Shown: in pieces, positions 42,693-51,900 of the stretch | How positions within the stretch are numbered: the stretch's first letter is position 1 | Layout: every line of letters starts with the position of its first letter | From: Thermodesulfobacteriota bacterium | Lineage (GTDB): Bacteria; Desulfobacterota; Desulfobulbia; Desulfobulbales; JBFMBH01 | DNA: 64,000 bases | Reading direction: 5' to 3' | Assembly (NCBI GenBank): GCA_040755095.1 | Contig: JBFMBH010000001.1 | Location: forward strand, 62,001-126,000 | Translations under genes and position numbers: made by a program | The notes under the pieces: model-generated | What the model was told of the DNA's origin: nothing | Seen by the model: only the letters and a program-made list of their open reading frames with translations | The model's database searches: none

Positions 42693-44519
42693 ATGGATTC
42701 CGTCATGCCCAAGCCTGCCGCCCAGCCCCGGCACGATCTTCGCCAGCAGCCCCACGCCACCGACCCTCCCGGCCATGGCCTGCCCTCTCCCAAGGAGATC
42801 GAGCGGGACCTGGAGCAATACCTGTCCAAAAAGTATGGGGAGCGGGTCAAGGTGATGTCCCAGATCCTGACCCCGCAGCCCCAGCGGCCCGACGAGCCGG
42901 AAGCAGGACCGGCCACCGGGCCCGGCCTGCTGCGGGACTTCGCCCTCAAGCCCGAGGAGCTGGTGGCCTATCTCGACGAATATGTGGTCCGCCAGGACGA
43001 GGCCAAGGCGATCCTGGCCACCAAGATCTGCACCCATTTCAACCGCCTCCGCCGGGCGCTCGCCGACCCGAAGCGGGCCGGCCGGGAGCGGGGCCGCATC
43101 AAGAGCAATGTGCTGCTCATCGGCCCTACCGGCGTCGGCAAGACCTTTCTCATCAAGCTCATCGCCGACAAGCTGGGGGTGCCCTTCGTCAAGGGCGACG
43201 CCACCAAATTCAGCGAGACCGGCTACGTGGGCGGGGATGTGGAGGATCTGGTCCGGGAGCTGGTGGAGCGGGCGGGCGGTGACCTGGAGGCGGCCCAGCA
43301 CGGCATCATCTACATCGACGAGATCGACAAGATCGCGGCCAGCCGCAACCTCATCGGCCCGGATGTCTCCCGCACCGGGGTCCAGCGCGCCCTGCTGAAG
43401 CCCATGGAGGAGACCGAGGTGGACTTGCGGGTGCCCCATGATCCCATCGCCCAGCTGGAGGCCCTGGAGCGGTACCGGGCCACCGGCAAGCGGGAAAGGC
43501 GCACCGTCAACACCCGGGACATCCTCTTCATCATGAGCGGCGCCTTCGCCGACCTGGACGACATCATCCGCAAGCGGCTGGGCAGCCAAGCCATCGGCTT
43601 TGCCAGCCCCATGCGAGCCCGGCGGGAGCAGCCGGACCTCTGCCGGGAGGTCCGGGCGGAGGATCTCCACGCCTATGGCTTTGAAAGCGAGTTCATCGGC
43701 CGCCTGCCGGTGATCGCCGTCTTTGATCCCTTGAGCGAAGGCGATCTGTTCGTTATTCTCAAGAATCCCAACAGCTCGGTGGTGGCCAGCAAGAAGCAGG
43801 ATTTCCTGGCCTACGGGATCCGGCTGCTGTTCGAGGACGAGGCCCTCCAGGAACTGGCCCGGCGGGCCCAGGCGGAGGGCACCGGCGCCCGGGGGCTGGT
43901 GCGGGTGGTGGAATCGGTGCTGCTGCCCTTCGAAAAGCGCCTGCCGTCCACCGACATCCGCTTTCTGGTGGCGAGCGCCGCCCTGGTGTACGCCCCCCAG
44001 GCTCAGCTGCAGGCGCTGCTTGGGGATCCGGCGGTCCGCACCGGCCACGAGCGCCGCTACCAGGAGCTTCTGGCCAGCCAGCGCCAGGAGCTGGTCGCCT
44101 TTCTCCGGGAGCGCTCCGGCCCCTATCTGGAATCCCAGGGCCTGCCGCTTTCGGCGCCGCGGCTGGAGCTGATGGCCGCCCGCTGCCAGGAGGACCTGCT
44201 GGACACCCGGGCGGTCTGCGACCGGTGGCTGGAGCTGGCCCGGGCGGTCCACGACTGCGAGCCGGCCATCACCGAGCGCTGCGGCATGCAGGTCGTCTTT
44301 GGCGAGGATGCCGTGGACGCCATCCTCGCCACCTGGCCCCAGGGGCCGGAGGAGATCCAGGCCCTGGTTACCCGGCTGGGCCAGGCCTACGAATACGGCC
44401 TGCGGCTCATCAGCCACAAGAAGGGCTGGCCCCGGATCGTCATCCCGGCGGCCGGGGTCACCGAGCCGGCGGCCTTCATCAACGAGCTGGTGGATCGGAC
44501 CTTCCACACCCAGGACTGA
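42693..44519 (+). CDS. ClpX-like AAA+ ATPase without the zinc-binding domain
   Basis: The 608-residue protein has a HslU/ClpX-type AAA+ core: GPTGVGKTFLIKLIA, SETGYVGGDVEDLVREL, IIYIDEIDKIA, SGAFADLDDII, SEFIGRLPVIAVFDPLSE. It keeps an IGF motif (QAIGFASP) like the loop ClpX uses to dock on ClpP, but lacks the N-terminal zinc finger, which is replaced by a charged, Pro-rich segment. Residues after about 440 are an extra domain I do not recognise. It may be an alternative unfoldase. The start may be at 42693 or 42705 (the latter has GGATTC upstream). It follows the NtrX-like gene by 5 bases. Confidence 0.75.
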   Translation: MDSVMPKPAAQPRHDLRQQPHATDPPGHGLPSPKEIERDLEQYLSKKYGERVKVMSQILTPQPQRPDEPEAGPATGPGLLRDFALKPEELVAYLDEYVVRQDEAKAILATKICTHFNRLRRALADPKRAGRERGRIKSNVLLIGPTGVGKTFLIKLIADKLGVPFVKGDATKFSETGYVGGDVEDLVRELVERAGGDLEAAQHGIIYIDEIDKIAASRNLIGPDVSRTGVQRALLKPMEETEVDLRVPHDPIAQLEALERYRATGKRERRTVNTRDILFIMSGAFADLDDIIRKRLGSQAIGFASPMRARREQPDLCREVRAEDLHAYGFESEFIGRLPVIAVFDPLSEGDLFVILKNPNSSVVASKKQDFLAYGIRLLFEDEALQELARRAQAEGTGARGLVRVVESVLLPFEKRLPSTDIRFLVASAALVYAPQAQLQALLGDPAVRTGHERRYQELLASQRQELVAFLRERSGPYLESQGLPLSAPRLELMAARCQEDLLDTRAVCDRWLELARAVHDCEPAITERCGMQVVFGEDAVDAILATWPQGPEEIQALVTRLGQAYEYGLRLISHKKGWPRIVIPAAGVTEPAAFINELVDRTFHTQD

Positions 44520-44587
44520 TCCGGGAGACCGGCCCCACTGGCCGCCAGGCGGATGGTGGCCGGCCGGGCCCGGGCGAAGACGTTCAT

Positions 44588-44603
44588 AAACGAATAAGCG
44601 TTT
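44588..44603. promoter_or_regulatory. Inverted repeat upstream of the six-haem cytochrome gene
   Basis: AAACG-N6-CGTTT (44588-44603) lies in the AT-rich patch before the cytochrome gene. A TATACT (44634-44639) follows but lacks a well-placed -35. It could be an operator; support is weak. Confidence 0.35.
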
Positions 44604-44691
44604 GCAGTATGGAGCTCCTGTCCGAGGCCGTGCTATACTGACCCCAGGCCGGTCTGTGTATGCGGCAAGGCCTTCAGACAGCGAAGCCACG

Positions 44692-45828
44692 GTGAATGAC
44701 GTGCTGATCCGAAGAAGCGTATTGTTGGCAGGTCTTTTGGCTCTCGGCATCGCGGCTCCGACCAGCGCCCGGGTCACGGGCTTTCTGTGCAGCAACTGCC
44801 ATACCATGCACAACAGCCAGGACGGCGGGCCAGTGGTCCGGACCGGGCTGGGCGCCGGCTGGGACAGCGGCACCCTGGACGGCGGCCTGCCGGGCGACCC
44901 CCAGGCGTCTCTGCTCCGGACCGATTGCGTCGGCTGCCACACCAGCGCCGGCACCGACACCATCGTCACGGTGGGCGGCTCCCGCATCCCCATCGTCTAC
45001 AACCTGATGGCGCCGGTGGACCCGCTGGCCGGCGGCAATTTCTACTGGGTGGCCCACGATGGGGACAGCCGCGGCCATAACGTCCGCGGCATCTCCAACG
45101 CGGACGGGACCCTGGCCGTGGCGCCGGGCGCCATCGGCTGCTCCAGCAGCTGCCACACCTCCCTGGCCCTCACCGATGCCCAGACCTATGGCCAGCGCCG
45201 CAACGGCTGCCAGGGCTGCCACAACAGCGTCAGACACCATGGCCAGGACGACGCCGGGGTGCCGGTCACGGCAGACGGTGGCTGGTACCGCTTCCTGAGC
45301 GCCCCCTCCGGCCACGACATGCTGGGCGGCGCCGGGGTCAACGGCATCGAGGACCCGGACTGGGAGCAGCAGCCCACCGCCAACGCCCACAACCATTATT
45401 ACAGCGGCACCGGTGCCGACAACGACACCCCCCAGTCCATCGGCAAGTTCTGCGCCGGCTGCCACTACAACTTCCACTCCCCGGGCTTCTCCACCACCTT
45501 CATGGGCACCGACAACGGCGGCGGCAGCAACCCCTGGCTGCGGCATCCGTCGGATGTGGTCATCCCCAACGAATACGAGTTCCAGGCCTTCACCGTCTAC
45601 GATCCCCAGGTGCCGGTGGCTCGGCCCGAGGCCAGCCTGACCGGTTTCGATCCTGCCACCGTCCGTCCCGGCACCGACCGGGTCACCTGCATCTCGTGCC
45701 ACCGCGCCCACGGCAGCCCGTACAACGACATGCTGCGCTGGGACCGCACCACCATCACCACCGGCGCCACCGGCGCGGCGGCCGGCACCGGCTGCTTCCG
45801 CTGCCACACCAGCAAGGACGGCCAGTAG
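44692..45828 (+). CDS. Secreted multiheme c-type cytochrome (six canonical CXXCH motifs)
   Basis: The 378-residue protein has a signal peptide (RRSVLLAGLLALGIAAPTSA) and six CXXCH motifs (CSNCH, CVGCH, CQGCH, CAGCH, CISCH, CFRCH) that would each bind a covalent haem. A seventh site at 45139-45156 reads CSSSCH (three residues between the cysteines), which may be an atypical haem site. Between motifs the protein is Gly- and His-rich; no catalytic domain is recognised. It is probably an electron carrier in the periplasm or at the surface. GTG at 44692 is used; an in-frame GTG at 44701 is also possible. It is the first gene of the electron-transfer cluster. Confidence 0.88.
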   Translation: MNDVLIRRSVLLAGLLALGIAAPTSARVTGFLCSNCHTMHNSQDGGPVVRTGLGAGWDSGTLDGGLPGDPQASLLRTDCVGCHTSAGTDTIVTVGGSRIPIVYNLMAPVDPLAGGNFYWVAHDGDSRGHNVRGISNADGTLAVAPGAIGCSSSCHTSLALTDAQTYGQRRNGCQGCHNSVRHHGQDDAGVPVTADGGWYRFLSAPSGHDMLGGAGVNGIEDPDWEQQPTANAHNHYYSGTGADNDTPQSIGKFCAGCHYNFHSPGFSTTFMGTDNGGGSNPWLRHPSDVVIPNEYEFQAFTVYDPQVPVARPEASLTGFDPATVRPGTDRVTCISCHRAHGSPYNDMLRWDRTTITTGATGAAAGTGCFRCHTSKDGQ

Positions 45829-46466
45829 GCGGCAAGGCCCCGGAGGGCCCCGCGCGACCCGGCAGGGGTCCGACCCGCCGGCGGCCCTCCCGCACCGGCC
45901 AGACCTCCCCCCCGGAGGCCGTGGCCGGCCGCTTTCGTACCGCCCCCCCGACCGCAGACCTCTCCTGACGCTGCTGAGCCTCTTCCCCGCCCTCTCTTTC
46001 CGGCCCTGACCTGGCGCCGCCGCTCCCGAGGCCGGCCGTCTGCTACCGCGCCGCCTGGATGTGAAGCTGGTCCACATTACCCCCTTCTTCGCCATAGACC
46101 TGCGACTGGCCTTATCCTGCCATTTTTCCTACCATAATTGATCGCCAACGGACGCCTTTCCCAGCCGCGCCCCCGGCCGTCCCCGGTGGCCGACGCCCCG
46201 CGTCGTTACGGTGAAGCGGGATTCAGCCATCAAGCCGGCGGCCTGCTGCCCCCGGTGCTTATCCTCTGTTTAGCTGTGAATAAACCTTCACCATATAGAG
46301 ACCGGCTTTGCCGTCATGTTAGACTGATCGTGGGATCGCTTGCCGGTCAGCGAGGCGGCCCCGCGCCCTGCCCGGTCCCGGCCGGCCGGCTGCCGCTCGG
46401 CTCGGGCACCTCGGTCCACGACGGCCGGATGCTGAGCCGGGGCACGGCCCGCCCATGGAGTCAGTC
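45829..46466. other. 638-base intergenic region before the NHL gene
   Basis: GC drops in two patches, near 46060-46145 and 46255-46330. The second holds a GTGAA-N6-TTCAC dyad and a TATAGA (see separate entry). I see no coding frame with support and no RNA gene. The first 200 bases after the cytochrome stop are GC-rich with no clear terminator. Confidence 0.5.
46276..46299 (+). promoter_or_regulatory. Dyad and -10-like element upstream of the NHL gene
   Basis: GTGAA-N6-TTCAC (46276-46291) lies directly before TATAGA (46294-46299). Both outer half-sites are identical to those of the LexA operator at 29911, but the inner C and G are changed. No good -35 is visible. Confidence 0.35.
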
Positions 46467-48863
46467 ATGAGAACCTTCCCCATCCGCATGCTCCCCCTGG
46501 CCGCTGTCCTGCTTCTGGGCTTGGCGGCATCGTCCCAGGCCGGCACCCTGGCCGGCGACTATCCTCGCCTGGCCTCGATCCGTACCGGCAAGATCACGGC
46601 CATGGCCCTGGACGGCGCGGAGCAGCTCTGCCTGCTGGAGGCGGGGGGAAGCCGTCTTCTGGTCACAAGCCGGCAGGGCCGGGTGCAGGCCAGCCTGGCC
46701 GGACTGGCCGACCCGATCAGCCTGGCGGCCGACCGCCAGGGCCGCTGGTACGTAGGCAGCGCCGAGACCGGCTCGGTGGAGGTGCTCGGCCCCACCCTGC
46801 GGCAACCCTTTGCCCTGGGTCAAGGCGCCGGGGAATTCGGGCGGCCGAGCGCCATTGCCGTGAGCCGGGCCGGCACCGTGTACGTGGCCGACAGCAAGGA
46901 GCAGCAGATCAAGGTCTTCGACCCCGCCGGCCGGCGGCTGTTCGCCTTCGGCTCCCCGGGCAGCGGCAACGGCTCCTTCCACTTCCCCACAGCCCTGGCC
47001 ATCGACGAGGCAGCCGGCGAGGTGGTGGTGACCGACCTGCCCATCATCACCTCGCCCCGGGGCCCCCACGAGGGCGCCCGGGTGCAGTTCTTCACCCTGG
47101 ACGGCGGCTATCGGCGCAGCTTCGGCACTTACGGCACCGGCGCCGGCCTGCTCATGAAGCCCCTGGGCGTGGCGGTGGATGCCGCCGGCCGGGTGCTGGT
47201 CAGCGATGCCCAGCAGGGGGTGGTGCAGGTGTTCGACCGTCAAGGCGCCTTCATCGGCACCCTGTACGACCCCGAGCATCCCTTGCGCACCCCCCTGGCA
47301 GTGGCGGTTGGCCCGGCCAGCGGCCAGCTCTTCGTCGCCTCCCTGAACAGCGGCACCGTGGAGGTCTACGGCCCGTCGCCGGAGCCGATCGTCCATGTCC
47401 TGGCCTCGGCCGGCGGCCGTGTCACCCCCTCCGGCGACATCCCGGTGCCCTTCGGCCAGGATCTCTCCCTGACCCTGGCCCCGGACCCGGGCCATCACGT
47501 GACCCAGCTGCTGGTGGACGGGAGCGACGCCGGCGCCCGGACCGCCTACACCCTGGCTGCGGTCACCGCGGACCATACCGTCGAGGCGCGCTTCGGCCGG
47601 GACAGCTTTGCCATCGCGGCTTCAGCCGCGGCGGGCGGCCGGATCGCGCCGGCGGGGCAGGTGCCGGCGCTTTTTGGCGACAGCCCCGTCTTTGCCATCA
47701 CCGCCGATCCGGGCTTCGAGATCGCCGACCTCCTGGTGGATGGCATCTCGGTGGGTGCCACCGGCACCTATACCTTCACCCGGGTGACGGCCAGCCATAC
47801 CATCCGCGCCCTGTTCCGGCCGGTGGCAGTGACCCGGACCTTCGAGGTGGCGGTGGCGGTGGCCGGCGCCGGCGTCGTCGAGGCCAGCGGCATCCGCTGC
47901 CCGGGCGACTGCACCGAGACCTGTGCCGGCGGCACCGAGCTGGTGCTGGTGGCCGCTGCCGCGCCGGAGCAGGTGTTTGCCGGCTGGGGGGGGGATTGCG
48001 CCGGCACCGGCCTGGAATGCCGCCTCACGGCGGACAGCCCCAAGACCGTCACCGCCCGCTTCGTGCCGGCCGCCGACCTGGACACCTTCGAGGCCGAGGG
48101 CCCGTCCAGCCTGCCGTGGCTTACCGGCGGCGACAGCCCCTGGACGCGGCAGGCCGTGGCGAGCCATTCCGGCACCATGGCCATGGCGGCCCCGACCCTG
48201 GCTCCGGGCCAGATGAGCTTCCTCGAGGTGCCACTTGCGACCACGACGGCCGGCGAGGTGACCTTCTGGTCCAGGATCGTGGCCGAGCCAGGGATGAGCG
48301 CCCTGCGCTTCCTGGTGGACAACGTCGAGCTGGGCCGCTGGTCCGCCGGCCAGGATTGGACCGACGCCGGCTTCAACATCCCCGCCGGCAGGCACGTCTT
48401 CCGCTGGGAGTATCTGCAGGCAGAAGGCCAGGGCTTCGACGGCCTGTGGCTGGACGATGTCATCTTCCCGGCCCACCTGCCGCCGGCGTGGCCGCTCCCC
48501 GACCTCAAGGTCAACCATGGCGATGGCCCTCTGCTCCTGGGGGCGGGCGGCCAAGCCCTGGTGAGCGTGGCGGTGGCGGCAGGCCCGCAGGCCGGCAGCC
48601 CCAGCACCGGGTACCTGGCCCTCAAGGGTGGCAAGAGGCTGTTCTTCCTCGATGGCGCCACCGGCCTCTGGCAACTGCGACCCGCAGCGCTGGCGGCAGC
48701 GCCTCTGGCCGAAGACAGCTTCACCCACACCCGGGTGGCAGACCTGGGCGGCTTGCCCGCCGGGCTCTACACCCTCTATTACGTCACCGATGTGGCGCCG
48801 CCCGGGGCGGCGAGCCACCTGATCGCCGCCGATCAGGCAGTGATCCAGGTACGCCGGCGCTGA
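46467..48863 (+). CDS. Secreted NHL-repeat propeller protein with InlB-like repeats
   Basis: The 798-residue protein has a signal peptide (residues 1-25, ending SQA), then about six NHL-type blades up to residue 305 (for example GRPSAIAVSRAGTVYVADSKEQQIKVFD), forming a likely beta-propeller. About three divergent InlB-type repeats follow (VTPSGDIPVPFGQDLSLTL ... HTVEARF; IAPAGQVPALFGDSP ... HTIRALF; a Cys-containing third). The C-terminal 260 residues contain a jelly-roll-like segment. No haem motif is present. NHL proteins often sit beside multiheme cytochromes in metal-reducing bacteria. It may scaffold or anchor the cytochromes. ATG at 46467 has GGAG seven bases upstream; ATG 46455 is an alternative. 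Confidence 0.8.
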   Translation: MRTFPIRMLPLAAVLLLGLAASSQAGTLAGDYPRLASIRTGKITAMALDGAEQLCLLEAGGSRLLVTSRQGRVQASLAGLADPISLAADRQGRWYVGSAETGSVEVLGPTLRQPFALGQGAGEFGRPSAIAVSRAGTVYVADSKEQQIKVFDPAGRRLFAFGSPGSGNGSFHFPTALAIDEAAGEVVVTDLPIITSPRGPHEGARVQFFTLDGGYRRSFGTYGTGAGLLMKPLGVAVDAAGRVLVSDAQQGVVQVFDRQGAFIGTLYDPEHPLRTPLAVAVGPASGQLFVASLNSGTVEVYGPSPEPIVHVLASAGGRVTPSGDIPVPFGQDLSLTLAPDPGHHVTQLLVDGSDAGARTAYTLAAVTADHTVEARFGRDSFAIAASAAAGGRIAPAGQVPALFGDSPVFAITADPGFEIADLLVDGISVGATGTYTFTRVTASHTIRALFRPVAVTRTFEVAVAVAGAGVVEASGIRCPGDCTETCAGGTELVLVAAAAPEQVFAGWGGDCAGTGLECRLTADSPKTVTARFVPAADLDTFEAEGPSSLPWLTGGDSPWTRQAVASHSGTMAMAAPTLAPGQMSFLEVPLATTTAGEVTFWSRIVAEPGMSALRFLVDNVELGRWSAGQDWTDAGFNIPAGRHVFRWEYLQAEGQGFDGLWLDDVIFPAHLPPAWPLPDLKVNHGDGPLLLGAGGQALVSVAVAAGPQAGSPSTGYLALKGGKRLFFLDGATGLWQLRPAALAAAPLAEDSFTHTRVADLGGLPAGLYTLYYVTDVAPPGAASHLIAADQAVIQVRRR

Positions 48864-48919
48864 TGGCCTGGCACCGGGCGGGTGCCGGATCGCGCCATGA
48901 AGGGAGCGAGGGTCCGAGG

Positions 48920-51900
48920 ATGGGCACGAAGGCAGGCATGAAGACGACCATGCGCACAAAGGCGGCCCTGGCGGCCCTTTTCTTCGGGCTGGTCCTGGCT
49001 GCGCCGGCGGCGCTGGCGGACCAGCTCGGTATCGACTACCCCCATTACCAGCCGTCGGGGGTGGGCTGCGACTCCTGCCACTACATCGCGGAGGAGCCGC
49101 CGGCCTGGGTCTCCCACGTGGCCCAGGACATCGACGACACGCCGTCCAACAACCTGTGCTGGAGCTGCCACAACGACGTGCGCGCCCAGTTTGTGGAGCC
49201 CCATTCGGCGCTGACCACCAGCACCCGCTATGGCACCACCTGGTCGGTGGAATGCCGGACCTGCCACTGGCCGCACCACCAGCTGCAGCCGCGGACATAC
49301 GGCGCGGCCAGCCACGTGGCTGCCGGCAGCTCCACCGCCCTCACCGCCAATAGCCTGAGCCTTGCCGGCGCCGGCTGGATCCCGAACAGCTTTGCCGGCT
49401 ATCTCCTCATCCCCAACACCAGTCAGCTCAGCTACAGCTACCGGATCACCACGAGCACCAGCGACACGGTCTGGGTCGAGCCGGCCATGGACCTGAGCAA
49501 GGCCGCGGTGGGCAACCCCTTTGCCATCGTCTACGGCAAGCTGGTGAAGAACAGCCTTGCCACGCCCAACAGCGGCACGAAGACCGTGCGGCTCTTCCGG
49601 CGGGAAGGGCCCAACTCCTTTGCCGACGGCGATGCCACCTACGACGGCGTCTGCGAGGTCTGCCACACCCAGCCCAGCCACTTCCGCAACAACGGCGCCG
49701 CCCCGGACCAGCTGCACAACAACCTCAACGGCTGGCAGGGGGGCAACTGCATCCTGTGCCACACCCATGCCAACGGCTTCGGTCATGGCCCGGATGGCGG
49801 CGGCACCGCCTGTGCCGACTGCCACGGCAAGGACCAGGACCAGGGCGGCAAGGGCTCCTTTCAGAGCCACTCCACCCACACCGAGACCGACGCCGACGAC
49901 CTCAAGGGCGCTGGCGGTCTCCTTTGCAACGCCTGCCACGACACCACCGACTATCCCTTCTTCAAATCCGGCACCGACATAAGCGGCGACGGCCGCCTCA
50001 GCCTGGCGGAAACGGACGTCTGCGACACCTGCCACAGCCCGGGCGGCGCCTACGATGGCGTGAACGCCCCGGCCTCCGGCGCCAAGGCCAACTGGAAGAA
50101 CGGGATCTATGCCGGCCTGGGCCTGCGGCCGGGCAAGGAGACGTGGTGTCTGGGCTGCCACGATGACCTGCCAGCCAACAGCCGGCAGGACGGCTCCGGC
50201 ATCGTTGCGCCCAACAAGGCGGGGGATGGCCTCACCTACGGCTATTTCCTGACCGGCCATGGCCGCACGACCCCCTTCAACGCCACCCTGCATGGCCAGA
50301 ACGGGCCGGGCTATGCCTGCGCCGTCTGCCATGAGACGACCGCAAGCCATCTCAACCACACCGCCGGTGACCGGCGGCTGATGGCGGTGCCCGGCGACGG
50401 CCTTGCCTCCACCTCGGCGGCCACCGAAGTCTGCCAGGACTGCCACCAGGTCGGCCAGAGCGCCAACGGCGCCCTGGGCTTTGACGCCAGCGCCGAGGCG
50501 ACGATCCATTCCGGCGCCATCACCGGCAAGTACAACACCAACGCTGCCGCCGCCTTCCCGGCCTACGGCAACAGCGCCGACTACGCCACCAGCCCCGGCT
50601 ACCAGTGCGAGGACTGCCACGATGTCCACGGCACCGGCAAGCTGGCCATGCTGCTGCCGGTCATCGACGGCCGCCTGGCCGGCGCCAGCAATCCGGTGGC
50701 GATCACCGGCCTCGGCTCCGCGGACAGCGATCTTCTTGATCTCGACCCCGCGGCAGGGCCGGACAACGGCGTCTGCGACGCCTGCCACCAGGCGGGCAAC
50801 GATCCCCATCCGGACACCAGCCATGCCGGCAACCACTACCAGGGCGAAACCGGCAACGCCTGCATGGCCTGCCACACCCACACCCGCTCCTTTGCCCATG
50901 GCGGCGGCGCCGGCATGAGCTGCGGCACCGCCAACTCCTGCCACGGCACCTTCGACTCGCACCCCACCCACGTCAAGGACAGCGCCATGGTGCTGGTGGA
51001 CTGCGATGCCTGCCACAACACCGGCAGCTTCCCGACCTTCGCCGACGGCCAGACCCTGGCCGGCACCTCGGTCTGCGCCGGCTGCCACGGCGGTGGCTCG
51101 GCCCTGGCCAAGACCTACTGGCAAAGCCCCGGCTCCGAGGCCATGGCTGCCGGCAGCTGGCTGGCGGTGGAGGGGGATGCCAACTACTGCGGCACCTGCC
51201 ACGGCGGCAACGAGAGCGCCGACCACAACAACCTCAATGCCTCGGCGGGCTGCAGCAGCTGCCACCAACCCCTGGGCACCAAGGTCGAGATGCTGGCTCT
51301 CCACAATGGCGCCGCCTGCTCCACCTGCCACCTCTCGGCGGACGTGGCGGTCACCGCCACCATCAGCACCGGCAAGTCCGGCGGCGGCAACACAGCGGTC
51401 CAGTGCACCTCCTGCCACACCGGGCCGGGGGGCAATGCCATGCATGGCCTGGCCACCATCGATGCCGAGCTGCAGGCGCGGCACAACATGCTGTCCGTGT
51501 CCGCCAATGCCGGCAGCGATCCGGCCGACTGCGCCATCTGCCACACCATGGGCTCGGCCCAGGCGAGGCTGGACCTTCATCCCGGCTGTCTGGCCTGCCA
51601 CACCAGCGCCGATCCGGATGTGGTGGCGGCGATCAGCGGCGGCATCGCTGGCAGCACGATCAACTGCGAGACCTGCCACGACGCCCAGGGTGAAAACCGA
51701 CTCCACGGCCTGACCATTGCCGCGGTGGCCGGCGACCACACCGGCTTCGGCACCAGCCATACCGGCGAGAGCGCCTGCGGCAACTGCCATCTCATGGCCA
51801 CGGCCAGCGACAGCCTGGATCTGCACCCCGCCTGCTCCAGCTGCCACACCACCCATGCCACGGATGCCACGCTCCGGACCGCGGTGGTGAACGACGGCCG

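Noticed and set aside
44602-44639. TTGCAG and TATACT upstream of the six-haem cytochrome as a sigma-70 promoter
   Set aside because: The gap between them is 26 bases, too long for a standard promoter; only the inverted repeat was listed.
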